Assembly (NCBI RefSeq): GCF_026239655.1
Contig: NZ_JAPIVO010000002.1
Location: 248,001 to 312,000, forward strand
Origin: Pedobacter sp. MR2016-24
GTDB taxonomy: Bacteria > Bacteroidota > Bacteroidia > Sphingobacteriales > Sphingobacteriaceae
Length of the DNA stretch: 64,000 nucleotides
Direction: 5' to 3'
Positions 9,269 to 18,941 of this stretch are shown piece after piece; positions within the stretch are counted from its first letter, which is position 1, and each line of letters opens with the position of its first letter. Under the pieces are notes generated by a model. It searched no databases, was not told the origin of the DNA, and worked only from the letters and a program-made list of their open reading frames with translations. The position numbers and the translations under genes are program-made.

Positions 9269-9664
9269 CTATACCGCTAGTCCGCCGAACATACTGAAGA
9301 GGATAATCAGCAGCACGATCAGCGTGATCACCACGTAGAGCCTGTCTTTTTCCAGTATAAAAGAGACCAGCGAAAAACCGATCCTGATGATGGGTGTAGC
9401 AATCAGGATCACCACACCCAGCTGGATAATTTCTGTGGCACTGCCACTTTTTAATCCATTGATAATCCCTGTGAGGCTGGTATAACCTGCAGGTTCCCCA
9501 TTAAAAGTTGTATAGTCCGGGATACCTGCTCCCTTTTGTACCAGGTAAAGGACGCCGCCGATAATCGCTACTGCCCCCGAAAGCAAAACCCCATATCTTA
9601 AAACCGTACCAATCAGCTGCTGCATATCATAGTCGGTCACGCTGTTATTTTCTGTAGACTTCAT
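9269..9664 (-). CDS. DUF1634 membrane protein
   Basis: A 131-residue protein with three predicted membrane helices (about residues 28-48, 80-100 and 108-128). The opening MQQLIGTVLRYGVLLSG fits DUF1634 proteins, which are typically encoded beside TSUP permeases. It starts 2 bp after the TSUP gene, so the two are surely co-translated and probably form one transport complex. The function is otherwise unknown. Confidence 0.82.
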   Translation of the reverse strand: MKSTENNSVTDYDMQQLIGTVLRYGVLLSGAVAIIGGVLYLVQKGAGIPDYTTFNGEPAGYTSLTGIINGLKSGSATEIIQLGVVILIATPIIRIGFSLVSFILEKDRLYVVITLIVLLIILFSMFGGLAV

Positions 9665-9666
9665 TT

Positions 9667-10500
9667 TTAAAATTTATGGTAAAAACCGTTATATATCATG
9701 TTTAGCGCAATCATTGTGATGGCGATACTAAAGATCAGCTTCAGTGATTTTACGTTGATCCGCATCAGTAGTTTTGATCCTGTATAGGCACCTGCCAGTA
9801 CACCGATAATCACAGGAAAGGCCAATCCCGGATCAATATATCCTCTTTGCAGGTATACTACGGCACTCGCTGCCGCAGTTACGCCCACCATAAAATTACT
9901 GGTCGTTGTACTTACCCTGAAAGGCACCCGCATAGCTGTATCCATAGCGAGCACTTTTAGTGCACCGGAGCCTATACCCAGTAAACCAGACAATACACCG
10001 GCGATGGTCATGATAGAGAAACCTCCGCCAATATTCTTTAATTTATACTCTACAGGGCCATCTTTGGAAGGATAACTGCTGTTCAATTTCAAGGTATAAG
10101 ACAGTTTACTGCCTTCCGGCAGGGCATCCTCATGTTTTTTCCTCAGTGTCATTGCTGCAGAAAAGATAAGCATGACGCCAAAGAGGATGGCTACGATATT
10201 AACCGGTGTATAAATGGCCAGGATAGCACCGCCAACGGCACCCATTGTCGTCGCGATTTCCAGGAACATGCCCAGGCGTATATTGGTAATGCCTTCCTTC
10301 ACATAGGCACTGGCAGAACCGGATGAGGTGGCAATTGAAGCTACCAGTGCTGCACCGATCGCATAGCGGATATCAACACTAAATACGAGTGTGAGCAATG
10401 GAATAATGACAACGCCGCCGCCGAGGCCGGTTAAAGAACCAGCCAAGCCGGCAAGATAAGCACCTAATAAAAGGATGATGGTAAAAGTTAAAATGGTCAT
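9667..10500 (-). CDS. TSUP-family (TauE/SafE) permease
   Basis: A 277-residue inner-membrane permease of the sulfite/organosulfonate exporter superfamily, with two related halves of membrane helices. The first half carries GLAGSLTGLGGGVVIIPLL and the second GVLSGLLGIGSGALKVLAM, the paired glycine-rich signatures of TSUP. A hydrophilic loop (~120-155) links the halves. It lies 6 bp after a FadR-type regulator and 2 bp before a DUF1634 gene. Family substrates include sulfite, sulfonates and small carboxylates; the choice here is open. Confidence 0.88.
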   Translation of the reverse strand: MTILTFTIILLLGAYLAGLAGSLTGLGGGVVIIPLLTLVFSVDIRYAIGAALVASIATSSGSASAYVKEGITNIRLGMFLEIATTMGAVGGAILAIYTPVNIVAILFGVMLIFSAAMTLRKKHEDALPEGSKLSYTLKLNSSYPSKDGPVEYKLKNIGGGFSIMTIAGVLSGLLGIGSGALKVLAMDTAMRVPFRVSTTTSNFMVGVTAAASAVVYLQRGYIDPGLAFPVIIGVLAGAYTGSKLLMRINVKSLKLIFSIAITMIALNMIYNGFYHKF

Positions 10501-10506
10501 GATCTG

Positions 10507-11160
10507 TTAATAATTGTTATTTAAAATATTTACTGTAATTTCTTCTGCCAGCCCCTGATCGCGGTCTGCAATGGCTTTGGCCAATGCTTCATGTTTAGGC
10601 TGACTATCGGCAAACCTTGCAATGTTCTGCGCCTCCCGTTTGGAAAAGAAATCGCGCATAACTTTCGTGAAGCTCTGGTAAAGATCTGTCAGTACACTAT
10701 TACCCGAAGCCCGGGCAATGGCGATATGAAAATCGATATCAGCATCTGTACATTTTTTCTCTGCGTTGGCTTCGATTGCTGCTTTTCGTCTGACTAATAA
10801 ATCTTCCATCACCAGCAGGTGATGTTCTGTTCTGTTCATACACGCTAATCTCACCAGTTCTTTTTCCAGCAGGGAACGGACGGCATTGATCTCCTCAAAA
10901 TCTGCTCTTCTTAATCGCTGATTTAGAGTCTCGTCTTTAATTTTTGAAGTCACGAAAGTGCCCGATCCCTGCTGTACTTTCAGGATTCCTGAAATAGCCA
11001 GTGTTTTAATTGCCTCCCTGATGGTGGAACGTCCTACCTGGTACAATTCCATTAATTCCGGCTCTGCGGGAATTTTTTGCCCCTTTTTTAGTCGCCCGCC
11101 AGCAATATCATTCTTAATGGCCATGATGACTTTATCTGATAATTTTTCTTTCTGATCCAT
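10507..11160 (-). CDS. GntR/FadR-family transcriptional regulator
   Basis: A 217-residue regulator with an N-terminal winged helix-turn-helix (residues ~5-72; GQKIPAEPELMELYQVGRST, then GSGTFVTS) and an all-helical FCD effector domain. FCD metal-ligand candidates are visible in DIDFHIAIARASGN and around QPKHEAL. First gene of a three-gene unit with the TSUP permease and DUF1634. Two identical 15-bp palindromes lie just upstream of its ATG, strongly suggesting autoregulation of the unit. FCD proteins usually sense small carboxylates, which hints at an organic acid or sulfonate ligand. Confidence 0.93.
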   Translation of the reverse strand: MDQKEKLSDKVIMAIKNDIAGGRLKKGQKIPAEPELMELYQVGRSTIREAIKTLAISGILKVQQGSGTFVTSKIKDETLNQRLRRADFEEINAVRSLLEKELVRLACMNRTEHHLLVMEDLLVRRKAAIEANAEKKCTDADIDFHIAIARASGNSVLTDLYQSFTKVMRDFFSKREAQNIARFADSQPKHEALAKAIADRDQGLAEEITVNILNNNY

Positions 11161-11164
11161 TTGT

Positions 11165-11179
11165 AAACATCTGATGTTT
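11165..11179. promoter_or_regulatory. FadR-type operator, proximal copy
   Basis: AAACATC-T-GATGTTT is a perfect 15-bp palindrome with a single central base, ending five bases upstream of the regulator ATG. An identical copy lies 35 bp further upstream. Size and symmetry match GntR/FadR dimer sites; that this regulator binds it is inference. Confidence 0.7.
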
Positions 11180-11199
11180 CAAAGGTGGGTATTATATTT

Positions 11200-11214
11200 A
11201 AACATCTGATGTTT
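11200..11214. promoter_or_regulatory. FadR-type operator, distal copy
   Basis: A second exact copy of the 15-bp palindrome AAACATCTGATGTTT. The 35-bp centre-to-centre spacing is about 3.3 helical turns. Together the two copies bracket the region where a minus-strand promoter for the regulator-TSUP-DUF1634 unit should lie. Confidence 0.7.
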
Positions 11215-11292
11215 GTAAGCGTAATGTGACACTGAAATGAATGCTTGGGGCAGTAAATTATATGGGATTAATACCCTAAAAAAAAATAATTA

Positions 11293-11324
11293 TTTCTTTA
11301 TTTATTAAAAATACTATAGGTTTA
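11293..11324 (+). promoter_or_regulatory. Candidate promoter of the thiamine operon
   Basis: TTTC at 11293-11296 and TAGGTTTA at 11317-11324 resemble the Bacteroidota -33 (TTTG) and -7 (TAnnTTTG) elements, one mismatch each, spaced 20 bp. The predicted start near 11331 coincides with the 5' end of the TPP aptamer, which supports the reading. Confidence 0.45.
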
Positions 11325-11330
11325 CAAAAA

Positions 11331-11401
11331 ACTTTAGGGGTGCCTTGCGCTGAGATATACCCTTTGAACCTGATGCAGTTAGTACTGCCGAAGGGAAAAG
11401 T
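11331..11401 (+). promoter_or_regulatory. TPP riboswitch (THI element)
   Basis: The leader carries the conserved thi-box core: GGGGTGCC at 11337-11344, CTGAGA at 11350-11355, ACCCTTTGAACCTGAT at 11359-11374, then GTTAGTACTGCCGAAGGGA. The ends ACTTT (11331-11335) and AAAGT (11397-11401) can close helix P1. Binding thiamine pyrophosphate should switch off the thiS-thiH operon starting at 11474. The aptamer is compact, with a minimal P3. Confidence 0.96.
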
Positions 11402-11407
11402 AAGAAG

Positions 11408-11427
11408 CAACAGCTGTGTTGTTTTTT
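11408..11427 (+). terminator. Hairpin plus T-run after the TPP aptamer
   Basis: CAACA (11408-11412) pairs with TGTTG (11417-11421) around GCTG, extendable upstream by A-T and G-T pairs, then a run of six T (11422-11427). Placed just after the aptamer and before thiS, it could be the expression platform acting by transcription termination. The stem is short, so this is moderate evidence. Confidence 0.5.
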
Positions 11428-11473
11428 CATTCCTTGTACAGGCCATTCCTATCGTTGTTAAAAATCAAAAGGA

Positions 11474-11677
11474 ATGGAAATAACTGTAAATAATCAGGCT
11501 TATACGATTGATGAATCCTGCTCAGTAGCCGGGATGCTTTCTGCTGTTTTACAAATTTCAGGCGACGGAATTGCGGTCGCCGTTAACCAGTCTATCGTCA
11601 CCCGACCCGAATGGCCGCGCCATTTATTGCGGGCAGGCGATCAGGTCATGCTGATCAGGGCAACTCAGGGCGGATAA
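11474..11677 (+). CDS. thiS: Sulfur carrier protein ThiS
   Basis: A 67-residue ubiquitin-like protein ending in the di-glycine tail (ATQGG) that is adenylated and thiocarboxylated to deliver sulfur to ThiG for thiazole formation. The MEITVNNQ start, a central AVAVNQ strand and length are typical. AAAGGA just before the ATG could serve as ribosome binding site. It is first in the operon, 35 bp before thiC. The usual activating enzyme ThiF is not encoded in the window. Confidence 0.94.
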   Translation: MEITVNNQAYTIDESCSVAGMLSAVLQISGDGIAVAVNQSIVTRPEWPRHLLRAGDQVMLIRATQGG

Positions 11678-11700
11678 TCTCTAAAACCATCAAAATCTAA

Positions 11701-13596
<1,896 letters not shown>

Positions 13597-14133
13597 ATGG
13601 ACGTATTTGTGGTGACGCGACCGGATTATTTTGAGGGGGAAGCACAGCGGGTCAACCAGCTTTTCCGGAATGGTATGCAGGTACTGCACATCCGGAAACC
13701 GGGGAATGATCCCGCTGCGTTCAGGCAGCTGATGAAGGAAATCGAACCTGTATTTTATGACAGGATTGTCATCCATCAGCACCATGAACTGGCGGCTGCA
13801 TTTTCTTTAATCCGGTTGCATTATCCTGAGAAAAAACGGCCATTGGCAGGAGCGTTAGGGAAAATGAAAGATGCAGGTTATATCCTCAGCACTTCGATCC
13901 ATGACCTTAGCGCGCTGAAAGATTGCGCGGCATATGACTATGTTTTTTATGGTCCTGTATTTAACAGTATCTCGAAACCAGGTTACGAAAGTGTGCTGGC
14001 GGACGATTTTACGCTGCCTGTACGTGAAGTCGGACCTCAGCTGATCGCTATTGGCGGTGTGACCCTGTCTAAACTGCAAATCTTAAAAGACATGAATTTT
14101 GACGGCGCAGCATTGCTTGGTGCTGTCTGGTAA
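13597..14133 (+). CDS. ThiE/TenI-like protein (shortened paralogue)
   Basis: A 178-residue TIM-barrel protein of the thiamine-phosphate synthase/TenI family, starting directly at the thiC stop. It keeps family strands (FVVTRPDYF, STSIHDL, YVFYGPVF, IAIGGV) but is ~35 residues shorter than the ThiE encoded next and lacks the pyrophosphate/Mg loop seen there (VNDY...GVHLG). TenI proteins aromatise the thiazole tautomer in some bacteria, so that role is plausible. A divergent second ThiE is the alternative. Having both within one operon argues for distinct functions. Confidence 0.8.
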   Translation: MDVFVVTRPDYFEGEAQRVNQLFRNGMQVLHIRKPGNDPAAFRQLMKEIEPVFYDRIVIHQHHELAAAFSLIRLHYPEKKRPLAGALGKMKDAGYILSTSIHDLSALKDCAAYDYVFYGPVFNSISKPGYESVLADDFTLPVREVGPQLIAIGGVTLSKLQILKDMNFDGAALLGAVW

Positions 14134-14170
14134 AATGATTCCTCACCTGTAACAAAAACAACCTATTCAC

Positions 14171-14809
14171 ATGAAACCAATAGATCAGATACACTATATA
14201 TCCCAGTCGCCCGCCAACGGATCCCATCTCAAGGCCATAGAAAAAGTGCTGCAGGCGGGAGGGCGCTGGATCCAGCTGCGGGTAAAAGAACAAAAGGAGG
14301 AAGCGGTACTGCCTATCGCGTTAGCTGCCGCCGAACTGTGCCGTGCCTACCAGGCCAGGTTAATTGTGAATGACTATCCGCGGATCGCCCTGCAGGCAGA
14401 TGCCTGGGGTGTACACCTGGGATTGGATGATATGCCTGTGCCCGAGGCGCGTGCCTTGCTCGGACCCGATAAATGCATCGGCGGCACGGCGAATACCTTT
14501 GCCGATATCCAGCGCAGGGCAGCAGAAGGCGCCGACTACATCGGTCTGGGTCCATTCAGGTTCACTACAACCAAAAAGAACCTCAGTCCGATAGTGGGCC
14601 TCCAGGGTTATACCGAATTAATGAAACAGATGAGCGATGCCGGCATCACCATTCCTGTGATCGCCATTGGCGGAATAAACCTGGCAGATATTCCTGCCAT
14701 TTTGCAGACAGGCATTTACGGCGTGGCCATTTCCGGTGTGCTGACACATTATCCGGAACAACACCAGCAGATTCAAAATCTTTTCAACCAGTTGTATCAG
14801 CAACATTAA
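14171..14809 (+). CDS. thiE: Thiamine-phosphate synthase ThiE
   Basis: Joins HMP pyrophosphate and thiazole phosphate to give thiamine phosphate. The 212 residues keep the catalytic set: [36 protein letters not shown] and VIAIGGIN. Full length for the family, unlike the preceding paralogue. Sits 37 bp after that gene and 11 bp before thiG. Confidence 0.95.
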   Translation: MKPIDQIHYISQSPANGSHLKAIEKVLQAGGRWIQLRVKEQKEEAVLPIALAAAELCRAYQARLIVNDYPRIALQADAWGVHLGLDDMPVPEARALLGPDKCIGGTANTFADIQRRAAEGADYIGLGPFRFTTTKKNLSPIVGLQGYTELMKQMSDAGITIPVIAIGGINLADIPAILQTGIYGVAISGVLTHYPEQHQQIQNLFNQLYQQH

Positions 14810-14820
14810 ACGCAATACAG

Positions 14821-15585
14821 ATGTTAAAAATAGCAGACAAAACATTCAGTTCCAGGTTATTTACCGGAACCGGCAAGTTTAATTCGGCGGCTCAGATGGA
14901 AGCCGCTTTACTCGCTTCCGGTTCAGAACTGGTCACCGTAGCTTTGAAGAGAATAGATTTAAAAGATACGGAAGATGATATTCTGATGCATTTACAGCAT
15001 TCCCATATCCATCTTTTACCCAATACTTCAGGTGTAAGAACCGCTAAAGAAGCTGTTTTCGCTGCTCAGCTGGCACGCGAAGCCATGCATACCAACTGGA
15101 TCAAACTGGAGATTCATCCTGATCCGAAATACCTGATGCCCGATCCGATAGAAACACTGAAAGCAACAGAAGAACTGGCGAAACTTGGATTTATCGTATT
15201 ACCCTATATCCACGCCGATCCGGTGTTGTGTAAAAGACTGGAAGATGCCGGAACCGCAGCTGTAATGCCCCTGGGTTCACCAATAGGGAGCAATAAAGGA
15301 TTGAGAACTATAGATTTTCTCGAGATCATCATCAGTCAGAGTAATGTTCCGGTAATTATTGATGCAGGGATCGGTTCTCCCTCTGATGCGGCAAAAGCGA
15401 TGGAAATTGGTGCCGATGCAGTGCTGGTGAATACGGCTATCGCTGTTTCCGGCAATCCTGCGGTGATGGCCGAAGCTTTTAAAATTGCAGTGCAGGCAGG
15501 ACGAATGGCTTTTGAAGCGCAATTGGGTTTAATCCATTCACAGGCTGTGGCCAGCAGCCCTTTAACCTCATTTTTAGATGACTGA
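14821..15585 (+). CDS. thiG: Thiazole synthase ThiG
   Basis: Builds the thiazole ring from deoxyxylulose 5-phosphate, dehydroglycine and ThiS thiocarboxylate. The ATG at 14821 gives a 254-residue product starting [20 protein letters not shown], the normal ThiG length. A longer open frame from 14473 merely runs in another frame through thiE and is not the start. Seen: VALKR (the lysine near residue 43 is a conserved-looking Schiff-base candidate), [43 protein letters not shown]. The 3' end overlaps thiH by 8 bp. Confidence 0.95.
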   Translation: MLKIADKTFSSRLFTGTGKFNSAAQMEAALLASGSELVTVALKRIDLKDTEDDILMHLQHSHIHLLPNTSGVRTAKEAVFAAQLAREAMHTNWIKLEIHPDPKYLMPDPIETLKATEELAKLGFIVLPYIHADPVLCKRLEDAGTAAVMPLGSPIGSNKGLRTIDFLEIIISQSNVPVIIDAGIGSPSDAAKAMEIGADAVLVNTAIAVSGNPAVMAEAFKIAVQAGRMAFEAQLGLIHSQAVASSPLTSFLDD

Positions 15586-16693
15586 TACATTCACTACACT
15601 ATTTAATACCTACGACTGGAAAACGACCAGCGACAGCATTTATGCAAAAACCAGCAAAGATGTGGAGCAGGCGCTTGCCAATAAGAGACGTACGCTGGAG
15701 GATTTTAAGGCATTAATTTCTCCTGCTGCTGCGCCCTATCTGGAGCAAATGGCCAGGATGAGTCAGCAGCTGACACTCCAGCGATTTGGGAAGGTTATGC
15801 AGCTCTATGTCCCGCTTTACCTTTCCAATGAATGCAATAACATCTGTACCTATTGCGGATTCAGTTACGACAATAAAGTAAAGCGGAAAACGCTGTCCCC
15901 GATAGAGATCATGCAGGAAGTAGCGGTCATCAAAGCCATGAATTACGATCATGTTTTACTGGTGACAGGGGAGGCCAACCAATCCGTCCACACCGATTAT
16001 TTCAAAAAGGTGCTGGAACTCATCCGTCCGCATTTTGCGAATATATCTATGGAGGTGCAGCCTTTAGATTTGGAAGATTACCAGGAACTCCAACCTTATG
16101 GCTTGCACACCGTACTCGTTTACCAGGAGACTTACCACCGCGAGGATTATAAAAAGCACCATCCTAAAGGTAAAAAATCCAATTTCGAATACAGACTGGA
16201 AACTCCCGACAGACTAGGACAGGCAGGAATCCATAAAATGGGACTGGGTGTACTGATTGGTCTGGAGGACTGGCGCACGGACTCTTTTTTTACTGCCCTG
16301 CACCTCAGTTACCTCGAAAAGAAATACTGGAAGAGCAAATACAGTTTGTCTTTCCCCAGACTCCGGCCTTTTAGTGGTGGCCTGGAACCTAAAGTTGAAA
16401 TGAATGACCGCGAACTGGTGCAGCTGATTTGTGCCTACAGGTTATTCAACGAGGAGCTTGAATTATCTATTTCTACCCGGGAATCTGTTATTTTTAGAGA
16501 TCATGTGGTCAGTTTGGGCATTACCGCCATGAGTGCGGGGTCTAAGACCAATCCTGGTGGTTATTCGGTAGAGCCGGAATCACTGGAGCAGTTTGAAATA
16601 TCCGATGAACGCAGTCCTGAACAAATTGCCGCTATGTTAAGAACAAAGGGGTATGAACCGGTTTGGAAAGACTGGGACAGTAGTCTGGCGTAA
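15578..16693 (+). CDS. thiH: 2-iminoacetate synthase ThiH (tyrosine lyase)
   Basis: Radical-SAM enzyme that cleaves tyrosine to dehydroglycine and p-cresol, supplying the glycine-derived unit for thiazole. The 371 residues carry the 4Fe-4S motif C-x3-C-x2-C in [17 protein letters not shown] near residue 90, a GEANQ substrate motif, and the C-terminal ThiH/BATS region with [10 protein letters not shown]. ThiH is oxygen-sensitive; strict aerobes often use glycine oxidase ThiO instead. Last gene of the operon. The AT-rich unknown pair begins 162 bp later. Confidence 0.96.
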   Translation: MTDTFTTLFNTYDWKTTSDSIYAKTSKDVEQALANKRRTLEDFKALISPAAAPYLEQMARMSQQLTLQRFGKVMQLYVPLYLSNECNNICTYCGFSYDNKVKRKTLSPIEIMQEVAVIKAMNYDHVLLVTGEANQSVHTDYFKKVLELIRPHFANISMEVQPLDLEDYQELQPYGLHTVLVYQETYHREDYKKHHPKGKKSNFEYRLETPDRLGQAGIHKMGLGVLIGLEDWRTDSFFTALHLSYLEKKYWKSKYSLSFPRLRPFSGGLEPKVEMNDRELVQLICAYRLFNEELELSISTRESVIFRDHVVSLGITAMSAGSKTNPGGYSVEPESLEQFEISDERSPEQIAAMLRTKGYEPVWKDWDSSLA

Positions 16694-16816
16694 TATTGTT
16701 AATTCATGCTGATATTTCTATTTTGTATTGGTTATTTAGATTATGACTTGTGTTTGTTGTCATATTGATTAAATTATTGTTTAATTAATTTTTTAAATTG
16801 AATTATTAACGATAAC

Positions 16817-16845
16817 TTTGACTTGAGTTGGTAATGGTATTTAAA
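16817..16845 (+). promoter_or_regulatory. Candidate promoter for the AT-rich gene pair
   Basis: TTTG at 16817-16820 and TATTTAAA at 16838-16845 resemble the -33/-7 promoter elements, spaced 17 bp and ending 10 bp before the ATG at 16856. The -7 match is partial. Confidence 0.3.
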
Positions 16846-16855
16846 TTAATTCAAT

Positions 16856-17347
16856 ATGTCAGCAATCATAGCAGCAAGAAATATATGTCAAAATCGTCAT
16901 TTTCAAATTAGTAGAGAGATCATTTTTACAGGTGATCAGGTTATTGACGCATATGCTACAGGTAATAGTGAGGGATTAAAGCCCTGTCAAAAGGACCTGG
17001 TTTTCAGTTTTGATAGGAATATAAAGCGATGCAGTTTATACACGATTGATATTATCAGACATTTAACCGATATAAATTTCTTAGGTAGTGAAGCATTTCT
17101 GAAGATCGAAAACCCAAACTATTACAGGGTAATGATAACAGTGAAGGAGGTTGATTTTTTAAATCCTGAGTTTCTGAATGTTTACGGGTATGTAAGCAAT
17201 CTTGAGGATAAGGTGCGGAAAGATGACTTCTATATTGAGTTTTCCTTTTTAGATTATACAACAGGAATTAACAGGACCAGACTTATAGCTGATGGTTATA
17301 TTTTCAAACTTAATGATCAGGATGAGAAAAACACATGGAGAGCATAA
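16856..17347 (+). CDS. Protein of unknown function, first gene of an AT-rich pair
   Basis: A 163-residue soluble protein with no signal peptide or membrane helix and no family I recognise. It looks like mixed alpha/beta, with alternating charged and aromatic residues in the second half (YYRVMITVKEVDFL, DDFYIEFSFLDYTTG), suggesting a beta-rich C-terminal domain. The gene is visibly more AT-rich than the neighbouring thi genes, as is the 160 bp before it. Its 3' end overlaps the next gene, so the two are probably a functional pair. Confidence 0.75.
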   Translation: MSAIIAARNICQNRHFQISREIIFTGDQVIDAYATGNSEGLKPCQKDLVFSFDRNIKRCSLYTIDIIRHLTDINFLGSEAFLKIENPNYYRVMITVKEVDFLNPEFLNVYGYVSNLEDKVRKDDFYIEFSFLDYTTGINRTRLIADGYIFKLNDQDEKNTWRA

Positions 17348-17714
17348 TGAAATCTTAAGCGATTATTTACTCAACTTCGAGAACGGTAAGTTTAATGACT
17401 GGGTGATAACGACAGCTTTTTATGCCTGTATTCACTTCGTTGAACATAAACTATTTCCATGTAAAATGGATGGAGTGAATTACGAAACATTTGAAGATTA
17501 CTGTACTTATAAATATAATGCCTATAACAACAGGAGCAAACATTTTTTAAAATCCGAACTGGTGAAATATCGGATTCCCGCCATTGATCATCAATATAGA
17601 TTTTTGAAAGATACCTGTATGAATGTGCGCTATTATGAATTTAGAGTAACTAACAATAAAGCAAAAACTTGTAATGAGATAATGAAGGTGATTAAAATGC
17701 TGTGTATGACATAA
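17322..17714 (+). CDS. Small helical protein with HEPN-like features
   Basis: About 130 residues from the ATG at 17322 (earlier in-frame ATGs at 17292 and 17313 are possible), overlapping the preceding gene by 26-56 bp. The pattern NDWVITTAFYACIHFVEHKLF, then NNRSKHF, then YRFLKDTCMNVRYYEF resembles helical HEPN-fold proteins, where a helix rich in small and aromatic residues precedes a polar Arg/His region and an S/C-x3-RY helix. An R-x5-H occurs at RIPAIDH, but whether it is the catalytic RNase motif is unclear. HEPN proteins are often RNases of toxin-antitoxin or defence systems; here that is only a hypothesis. Confidence 0.7.
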   Translation: MRKTHGEHNEILSDYLLNFENGKFNDWVITTAFYACIHFVEHKLFPCKMDGVNYETFEDYCTYKYNAYNNRSKHFLKSELVKYRIPAIDHQYRFLKDTCMNVRYYEFRVTNNKAKTCNEIMKVIKMLCMT

Positions 17715-17722
17715 GGATCAGA

Positions 17723-18619
17723 CTAATCATCTTCTTTTTTTCTTCTCAGGCTGCGGTACTGGTTAGGTGAAACGTGCATGTTCTTTTTGAAGATCCGGGA
17801 AAAATGAAAGGGATCATCATATCCGATCTCGGCAGCGATATCCTTGATTTTTGTTTCTGATAAATATAACAGCATGCAGGCTTTCTGGAGTTTGAGGTGT
17901 ATAAAGTAATCCATGGGCGACATGCCCGTTGCTTTTCTGAATAAGGTAGAAAAATGAGAAGTGGACAGCTCGCTCTTTTTGGCCATCAATTCTACGGTGA
18001 GCTTTTCCTTCAGGTTATCTTTCATATACAATACCGTCTCTTTTATCTTTACCTTTTCATCCTCTACCTTCACATCATTGTGTTTTTCCGGGTACAGGAA
18101 GGTAGCCAGAAAATGATAGAGACATAAATTGGTATTGATCAGGTTTTCAGGGCTATAACCCATTTCCAGGTTTTCGTACATCATTTCCCAGAGTTTCAGT
18201 CCTTTTTCGTTTGACAGGATTTGTTTTGCCCCGTCATACAGTCCGATCTTAAATCCGCTGTTGAAATAATCCATGTCTTTTCCGCTGAAGTGAACCCAGT
18301 AGATCGTCCAGGGATTGGTTTGGTCTGATCCGTAACTCATTGGTTCTTTAGTTCTGGGAACGATAATATACTCGTTGGGGCCGACTTCAAAGCGCTTTTT
18401 GTTTAAGATAAACCATCCGCGACCGCGCGTGCAATAAATCAGGATATTGTCCCTGCAGCCTGTACGCCGTTCCCTGTAATGATGCGTAGCCTTTGGAAAA
18501 TAGCCCAAAGCTGTAATGTAAATCTGGCTCATGGCAGGATTTTCCTTAATCGCATTCTTCCACGCTGCTTCCGGTATGGAAATGTTCTTTTCCCCCTCAA
18601 AACCGTCTCTTTTCTTCAT
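17723..18619 (-). CDS. AraC-family transcriptional regulator of the fucose locus
   Basis: About 298 residues. The N-terminal half is a cupin-like AraC ligand domain (DNILIYCTRGRGWFILN, then PNEYIIVPRTKEP). The C-terminal ~100 residues hold two helix-turn-helix motifs (VELMAKKSELSTSHFSTLFR and IKDIAAEIGYDDPFHFSRIFKK). The ATG at 18619 is preferred because the protein then opens MKKRDGF before conserved sequence; ATGs at 18628 and 18643 are also in frame. Divergent from susC across ~320 bp, so it probably activates the locus on sensing a released sugar such as L-fucose or an oligosaccharide. This one-component AraC design replaces the hybrid two-component sensors of many such loci. Confidence 0.93.
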   Translation of the reverse strand: MKKRDGFEGEKNISIPEAAWKNAIKENPAMSQIYITALGYFPKATHHYRERRTGCRDNILIYCTRGRGWFILNKKRFEVGPNEYIIVPRTKEPMSYGSDQTNPWTIYWVHFSGKDMDYFNSGFKIGLYDGAKQILSNEKGLKLWEMMYENLEMGYSPENLINTNLCLYHFLATFLYPEKHNDVKVEDEKVKIKETVLYMKDNLKEKLTVELMAKKSELSTSHFSTLFRKATGMSPMDYFIHLKLQKACMLLYLSETKIKDIAAEIGYDDPFHFSRIFKKNMHVSPNQYRSLRRKKEDD

Positions 18620-18755
18620 ATTTATCATACAAAAAGATATCATCCTAAATTATATCAGCATAAGAAAAGACATTGCCTCTTATTCCGCTATTTATATCTG
18701 GTGAAACAAATATATCATTTAGATCGTAAAAACGCTAAATCGTTGTATAGTTCAT

Positions 18756-18773
18756 GCGAATAAATGAATTCGC
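18756..18773. promoter_or_regulatory. Inverted repeat in the AraC/susC gap
   Basis: GCGAAT (18756-18761) and ATTCGC (18768-18773) form a perfect 6-bp inverted repeat with a 6-bp spacer, 169 bp before the susC ATG. It could be the AraC-type operator. The gap 18620-18941 holds no gene; nothing else stood out in it and no promoter match was convincing. Confidence 0.3.
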
Positions 18774-18941
18774 TATTTTTAAACTGTCTGCAACACCTAA
18801 ATTTGAAAGTCAATAGGCGATTATTCAATCCCGAAAGATCAGAGAAGGAAGAACACATCAACCAGCCGGTTAGATCTTCCTTTTTAGCTTTCCTGAAAAA
18901 AGCCTTTTAAACCAAATATTAAACAGGTATAAACAAAATTT

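Noticed and set aside
14473..14820. A 116-codon N-terminal extension of ThiG
   Set aside because: It runs in another frame through thiE and has no ThiG homology; ThiG begins at the ATG at 14821.
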